Below, one piece after another: positions 6,461 to 9,738 of a stretch of 9,738 nucleotides of DNA (positions are counted from its first letter, which is position 1; every line of letters starts with the position of its first letter). The DNA is taken from assembly GCA_900546315.1 (NCBI GenBank), contig URCP01000102.1, positions 1 through 9,738 of the forward strand, given 5' to 3'. The notes under the pieces were generated by a model. It had not been told where the DNA came from. It searched no databases and saw nothing but the letters and a program-made list of their open reading frames with translations. The stretch is from an uncultured Eubacteriales bacterium. GTDB lineage: Bacteria; Bacillota; Clostridia; Oscillospirales; CAG-272. The position numbers and the translations under genes were made by a program.

Positions 6461-7308
6461 CGCCCACAAGCCTCGCGGACGTCCGCCCGTTCATCCGTAA
6501 CGCGACAATGTCGGTCTAGACGTGGGACAACCCGGACTTTTCGGCGGCTTATGACTGCCGGATATTTTCGGTCGTCTCCGGGAAGGCGGCGCTCAGGACG
6601 CCGGACAGAGAGTACACGCTGTCCTGCGGCGGGACGGCGTTCTTCAACACCGGTCAGCCGTATCATTTCAGAAGCCCGGACAGCTCGGGGTTCAAGTATA
6701 TCTGCCTGAATCTCGACCTCACGCGGGAGCACACGGACATTGTGAAGTTCGTGCAGCCGTCCCTGCTCGGCGATTACGACGAAAGCCGTATTGTCGAGCG
6801 CCTCGAGCTGCCGGAGCTGCGACGTCCGCTGGTCTTTACCGAGGATAACGGGCTCGCCGGGACGGTCAGGGAGATATTCGAGGAATTTCTCGGCGGCGCG
6901 CCGTATTCGGAGGCGCGGACCTCCCTTCTGGCAGCGGATTATCTCATAAACGCCGTCAGGCACTCTGCGTCGGACACCTCCGGGCGCGCCGCGCTCGTCG
7001 CGGACGTCAAGAGATATATCCATGGGCACTACGGCGAGCAGCTGACGAACAGCGACATCGCGGCGTCTCTCGGTTATCATCCTTATTACCTCTCCCGCGT
7101 CTTCCGCGAGACGGCGGGGATGACGCTTCACAGATATCTGCTCGAATACCGGCTGACGACGGCGTATTCACAGCTCGCGCTGAGCCCTTCGCCGATCGAG
7201 CGGATCGCGGCGTCCTGCGGGTTTGCGACCGCCTCGCACTTCACGGCGGCGTTCAGAAAAAAGTACGGAAAGCTCCCGAGCGAGTGCCGCGGAACGAGGC
7301 TTGTGTGA
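6457..7308 (+). pseudogene. AraC-family regulator frame interrupted by one in-frame TAG
   Basis: From ATG 6457 the frame runs 284 codons to TGA at 7306-7308 with a single interruption, TAG at 6517-6519 (codon 21). There is no frameshift: protein-like sequence continues in the same frame on both sides (FIRNATMSV before, TWDNPDFSAAYDCRIFSVVSG after). Residues about 20-110 look like the cupin-type sensing domain, including GGTAFFNTGQPYHF. Residues about 182-283 are the AraC DNA-binding domain with two helix-turn-helices (LTNSDIAASLGYHPYYLSRVF, then PIERIAASCGFATASHFTAAFRKKYG). The total length is normal for sugar-responsive AraC regulators. The ATG overlaps the pfp stop and has no obvious Shine-Dalgarno of its own, so translation would be coupled. 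Whether this is a sequencing error, a real nonsense mutation or read-through cannot be decided here. Its place directly before the alpha-galactosidase promoter makes those genes its likely targets if it is active. Confidence 0.8.
6742..7308 (+). CDS. Uninterrupted C-terminal part of the AraC frame (possible internal start)
   Basis: GTG 6742 is the first usual start codon in frame after the TAG, and GGGAG lies at 6725-6729, 12 bases upstream. A product from here would have 188 residues: it would lose most of the cupin-type sensing domain but keep both helix-turn-helices. Such a product would bind DNA without the normal sugar input. It is only a fallback reading of the locus; the spacing is long and no independent promoter is visible. 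Confidence 0.35.
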   Translation: MKFVQPSLLGDYDESRIVERLELPELRRPLVFTEDNGLAGTVREIFEEFLGGAPYSEARTSLLAADYLINAVRHSASDTSGRAALVADVKRYIHGHYGEQLTNSDIAASLGYHPYYLSRVFRETAGMTLHRYLLEYRLTTAYSQLALSPSPIERIAASCGFATASHFTAAFRKKYGKLPSECRGTRLV

Positions 7309-7348
7309 AAAAAATCCGCTTCCGGTTGTAATTAATTGCGTTTTTTTT
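7308..7348 (+). terminator. Possible weak terminator after the AraC frame
   Basis: A seven-A run (7308-7314) and CGC (7317-7319) can pair with GCG (7338-7340) and the following eight-T run (7341-7348), with a small bulge and a large AT-rich loop. The T-run is convincing but the stem is poor, so termination may be partial or the resemblance accidental. Confidence 0.3.
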
Positions 7349-7357
7349 GAAATACTG

Positions 7358-7386
7358 TTGCAATCCGGCTTAATTTGTGATATAAT
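7358..7386 (+). promoter_or_regulatory. Extended -10 promoter of the alpha-galactosidase cluster
   Basis: TTGCAA (7358-7363), 17 bases, then a perfect TATAAT (7381-7386) preceded by TG at 7378-7379, giving an extended -10. Transcription should start near 7393. A strong core promoter on a catabolic gene suggests control by repression or by catabolite regulation; I do not see an unmistakable operator. Confidence 0.85.
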
Positions 7387-7391
7387 ACATT

Positions 7392-7409
7392 TACCGTTAT
7401 AATTCGGTA
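7392..7409 (+). promoter_or_regulatory. Inverted repeat at the transcription start of the first alpha-galactosidase gene
   Basis: TACCG (7392-7396) and CGGTA (7405-7409) flank an eight-base AT-rich spacer, exactly at the predicted mRNA 5' end. It could be a repressor site blocking the start or a 5' stabilising hairpin in the transcript. The arms are short. Confidence 0.4.
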
Positions 7410-7445
7410 GATGATAACATCAAGATTTTTTGGAGGAACATCAGA

Positions 7446-8573
7446 ATGATAGTTAAGAGACCGCCTATGGGCTGGAACACATGGAACACCTTCGGTCCGG
7501 ACGTAAACGAGCAGATCGTCCGCGAGTCGACCGACGCTTTCGCTGAGCTCGGACTCAAGGATTATGGCTATGAATACATAGTAATCGACGACTGCTGGTC
7601 GAAAAGGCAGCGCGACCCGGAGACCGACCGTCTCGTCGCCGACCCGATCAAGTTCCCGAGCGGAATGAAGAGCGTCGGCGATTACATCCATTCGAAGGGA
7701 CTCAAGTTCGGTATGTATTCCTGCACCGGCGTGCGCACCTGCGCCGACTATCCGGGCAGCTTCGACCATGAGTACCTCGACGCGAAGACCTTCGCCGAGT
7801 GGGGCGTCGATTTCCTGAAGTACGACAACTGCTACAAGCCGCACACCGCCGACTGCCAGCTGCTCTATCACCGCATGGGAATCGCGCTTGAGAACTGCGG
7901 ACGCGACATTCTCTTCTCCGCCTGCAACTGGGGCACCGAGGACGTCTGGACATGGATCCGCTCGACCGGCGCGCATATGTACCGTTCGACCGGCGACATC
8001 GTCGACTCGTTCCAGAGCTACTATGACATCGCGAAGAGCCAGATGAACAAGTTCGGCTACTCCGCTGAGAACTGCTACAATGACGTCGATATGCTGACCG
8101 TCGGTATGTACGGCAAGGGTCTTGTCGGAAACGCGGGCTGCGGCGACGCTGAGTACCGTCAGCAGTTCATTCTCTGGTGTATGTACTGCGCTCCGCTGAT
8201 GCTCGGCTGCGACATCTGCAAGATCTCGCCTGAGGCTCTGAAGCTCGTCACCAACCGTGAGCTCATCGCGATCGACCAGGACGAGGCTAACCGCCCGCCG
8301 GTATGGCAGTCGCACCCGTGGAACGAAAACCTCCGCTGCGCGTTCAAGCATCTCGCGAACGGCGAGTACGCTATGGCGTTCTACAACTTCTCCGATAAGG
8401 ACGCGGGCGTTCCGGCTATGCTCGAGCTCTTCGGCATCACTTCAAACAGTGGTCTGAAGGCGCGCCTCACCGACGTCATGACCGGCGAGTGCATAGGCGA
8501 GTTCCGCGATTACATCAACATTCAGGTCCCGACTCACGACGTGAAGCTCTTCAGAGTGAAGCTCGTAAAGTGA
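7446..8573 (+). CDS. Intracellular GH27 alpha-galactosidase
   Basis: This 375-residue enzyme is predicted to hydrolyse terminal alpha-galactosyl residues with retention of configuration. The (beta/alpha)8 barrel starts with the GH27 signature PPMGWNTWN (6-14). VIDDCW (46-51) supplies the Asp pair (D48, D49) that contacts galactose in characterised relatives. That pair favours alpha-galactosidase over the beta-L-arabinopyranosidase variants, which change the first Asp. D127 in LKYDNC is the predicted nucleophile and D215 in YNDVDML the predicted acid/base. A C-terminal beta-sandwich domain begins near 280. There is no signal peptide, so it should act in the cytosol on imported oligosaccharides such as melibiose or raffinose. 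GGAGG (7432-7436) lies nine bases before the ATG. The gene leads a cluster with its own strong promoter, and its stop overlaps the GTG of a small gene. Confidence 0.92.
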   Translation: MIVKRPPMGWNTWNTFGPDVNEQIVRESTDAFAELGLKDYGYEYIVIDDCWSKRQRDPETDRLVADPIKFPSGMKSVGDYIHSKGLKFGMYSCTGVRTCADYPGSFDHEYLDAKTFAEWGVDFLKYDNCYKPHTADCQLLYHRMGIALENCGRDILFSACNWGTEDVWTWIRSTGAHMYRSTGDIVDSFQSYYDIAKSQMNKFGYSAENCYNDVDMLTVGMYGKGLVGNAGCGDAEYRQQFILWCMYCAPLMLGCDICKISPEALKLVTNRELIAIDQDEANRPPVWQSHPWNENLRCAFKHLANGEYAMAFYNFSDKDAGVPAMLELFGITSNSGLKARLTDVMTGECIGEFRDYINIQVPTHDVKLFRVKLVK

Positions 8574-8770
8574 CCGATAAGAACCACTGTAAGAAATGCG
8601 GCGCGGAGCTGTGCCAGCTCGACAAGGCTCTGCACCGCAAGCTCGTAAGCCGCGGCGCGGAGGATTTCATGTGCAAGGCGTGCCTTGCCGAATACTTCGG
8701 AACGACGACAGAACATCTTGACGAGCTCGCCGCATACTACAAGAGCGCGGGCTGCACTTTATTTGACTGA
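8570..8770 (+). CDS. Small Cys-rich zinc-ribbon-like protein of unknown function
   Basis: This 66-residue protein starts at GTG 8570, overlapping the stop of the first alpha-galactosidase gene (GTGA), and ends 13 bases before the second. Two CxxC knuckles are seen, CKKC (7-10) and CKAC (42-45), a spacing that suits one bound zinc. Additional Cys residues are present at 15 and 61. The middle part, LHRKLVSRGAEDFMC, and the end, SAGCTLF, look conserved in style and recall short uncharacterised proteins I associate with Clostridia. There is no signal peptide or membrane segment. The start follows from the coupling; the frame is open further upstream only as antisense-free overlap with the glycosidase gene, which is not a credible extension. 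Possible roles are protein-protein contact, RNA or DNA binding, or an accessory factor of the cluster; none can be chosen from sequence. Confidence 0.72.
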   Translation: MTDKNHCKKCGAELCQLDKALHRKLVSRGAEDFMCKACLAEYFGTTTEHLDELAAYYKSAGCTLFD

Positions 8771-8785
8771 GATATACTGAGATAT
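8766..8785 (+). repeat. 10-base perfect tandem duplication at the second glycosidase start
   Basis: ACTGAGATAT occurs twice back to back (8766-8775 and 8776-8785). The first copy contains the small gene's TGA stop, and the last two bases of the second copy are the first two of the ATG at 8784. No good Shine-Dalgarno lies between; only GAG (8779-8781 region) is present, too close to the start. The second alpha-galactosidase may therefore depend on re-initiation by ribosomes finishing the small gene. Confidence 0.8.
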
Positions 8786-9738
8786 GATAATTAAGAAACC
8801 GCCGATGGGGTGGAACACCTGGAACACCTTCCAGAGCGGCATAAACGAAAATCTGATCAAGGAATCCGCGGAGGCGTTCGTCTCACAGGGACTGCGCGAC
8901 GCCGGGTACGAGTATGTCGTCATCGACGACTGCTGGTCAGAGAAAAAACGCGACGAAAACGAACGTCTCGTCCCCGACCACGAAAAGTTCCCGGGAGGAA
9001 TGAAAGCGCTCGGCGACTATATCCACTCGCTCGGTCTGAAGTTCGGTATCTACTCGGCGATGGGCATACAGACCTGCGCCGGACACCCGGCGAGCTTCGA
9101 CCGGGAATATCATGACGCGGAAACCTTCGCCTCCTGGGGCGTCGACTACCTCAAATACGACGGATGCTACTTCATGCCGTATATCGACCAGCAGCTTATG
9201 TATCAGCGTATGGGCGTCGCGCTCGAGAACTGCGGACGCGACATCGTCTACGCGGTCTGCAACGGCGGCGAGTCGGACGTCTGGTCATGGATAAGGTCAA
9301 CCGGCGCGCACCTTTTCAGGTCTACCGGGGATATCCTCGACAACTTCCGCAGCTACTACGATATCGCGATGAGCCAGAGGGACAGATTCGGCTTCTCCGC
9401 TCCTAACTGCTATAACGACGTCGATATGCTGACCGTCGGCATCTACGGCGGCGGCAAAGTCGGCACCGGCTGCACCGAGTCAGAATACCGTCAGCAGTTC
9501 GTCCTCTGGTGTATGTACGGCGCGCCGCTGATGCTCGGGTGCGACATCCGCTCGATGAATGAGGCGACGAGAAAGCTCGTGACAAATCCCGCGCTGATCG
9601 CGATTGATCAGGACGAGGCGGCGAGACCGCCGGTCTGGCAGCGCCACAAGTGGAACGAGGATCTTCACTGCGCGTTCCGGCACCTCTCGAAGGGCTATGC
9701 GCTCGCGTTCTACAACTTCGCCGATTACGACACGAAGA
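8784..9738 (+). CDS. Second GH27 alpha-galactosidase (3' end beyond the window)
   Basis: The frame is open from ATG 8784 to the window end (318 full codons), so about 55 residues of the C-terminal domain should be missing compared with the upstream paralog. It has PPMGWNTWN (6-14), VIDDCW (45-51), LKYDGC with predicted nucleophile D126, and NDVDML with predicted acid/base D214. The two proteins align along their whole shared length with a one-residue gap near 58, and by eye well over half of the residues are identical. Differences near the active site include YDGC for YDNC, CNGG for CNWG in strand 5 (the Trp is usual in GH27 enzymes), and SAMGIQTCAGHP for SCTGVRTCADYP. These may change substrate preference within alpha-galactosides. 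There is no signal peptide. Expression probably comes from the promoter upstream of the first gene. Confidence 0.9.
   Translation, partial: MIIKKPPMGWNTWNTFQSGINENLIKESAEAFVSQGLRDAGYEYVVIDDCWSEKKRDENERLVPDHEKFPGGMKALGDYIHSLGLKFGIYSAMGIQTCAGHPASFDREYHDAETFASWGVDYLKYDGCYFMPYIDQQLMYQRMGVALENCGRDIVYAVCNGGESDVWSWIRSTGAHLFRSTGDILDNFRSYYDIAMSQRDRFGFSAPNCYNDVDMLTVGIYGGGKVGTGCTESEYRQQFVLWCMYGAPLMLGCDIRSMNEATRKLVTNPALIAIDQDEAARPPVWQRHKWNEDLHCAFRHLSKGYALAFYNFADYDTK

Noticed and set aside
5150..6469. Long open frame (439 codons) on the minus strand, antisense to pfp
   Set aside because: It mirrors the pfp gene in codon phase. Its translation is rich in Arg, Asp and Val without any recognisable domain, and there is no ribosome site or promoter. 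It is a composition shadow of a GC-rich gene.
6517..6519. Pyrrolysine or code-15 (TAG as Gln) explanation for the amber codon
   Set aside because: Only one in-frame TAG occurs across all genes seen, in a regulator that is not known to use pyrrolysine, and no suppressor tRNA is in the window. It is kept only as a test to run, not as a call.
7332..8351. Minus-strand open frame (339 codons) antisense to the first alpha-galactosidase
   Set aside because: The sense strand encodes clear GH27 motifs; the antisense product is low-complexity Val/Ala/Asp-rich and has no motif. It is a shadow.
1..9738. CRISPR arrays, tRNA or rRNA genes, insertion sequences, prophage genes
   Set aside because: No regularly spaced direct repeats, cloverleaf-like segments, transposase frames or terminal inverted repeats were found by eye. 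The only tandem repeats are the coiled-coil repeat at 2005-2100 and the 10-base duplication at 8766-8785.

Overview
The window looks like chromosomal DNA of a fermentative, probably gut-associated Clostridia-type Bacillota. The reasons are its moderately high GC content, sigma-A-like promoters with 17-base spacers, purine-rich Shine-Dalgarno sites, a BlaI/M56 sensor pair, a pyrophosphate-type phosphofructokinase and an ABC-2 exporter trio of the COG4586/COG4587/COG3694 kind. All genes read on the + strand. The genus cannot be fixed from this sequence alone.

Layout: (1) 1-136 is a promoter region with repeated AACG(G)TTG elements around a near-consensus promoter. (2) 137-2163 is a two-gene operon: a BlaI/MecI-family repressor overlapped (ATGA) by an M56 BlaR1-like membrane protease. 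The protease has a non-penicillin-binding C-terminal region ending in a repeated coiled coil. (3) 2164-5019 has a promoter and a leader hairpin, then a three-gene ABC-2 transporter operon (ATPase, permease, permease) with tightly coupled starts, closed by a hairpin terminator at 5026-5049. (4) 5057-7308 has an inverted-repeat operator candidate and a strong promoter, then pfp, overlapped (ATGA) by an AraC-family regulator frame. That frame is open throughout except for one in-frame TAG at codon 21. (5) 7309-9738 has a strong extended -10 promoter and a first intracellular GH27 alpha-galactosidase. A 66-residue zinc-ribbon-like protein follows, translationally coupled through GTGA, then a second, paralogous GH27 gene that runs off the window end.

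How they may work together (inference): the repressor/protease pair is a signal-responsive, autoregulated module that could also control the adjacent ABC exporter. The AraC-type gene lies between glycolytic pfp and the alpha-galactosidase cluster and is the obvious candidate regulator of the latter, if its amber codon is an error, is read through, or is bypassed by an internal start. The two glycosidases lack signal peptides, so they would act on imported alpha-galactosides (raffinose or melibiose type); the released hexose would enter glycolysis, where PPi-dependent phosphofructokinase works.

The strongest items for a second look are the amber-interrupted AraC frame, the conserved-looking Cys-rich small protein between two diverged glycosidase paralogs, and the operator arrays at 47-118 and 5057-5085. 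I did not find convincing evidence for a wholly new multi-gene system.
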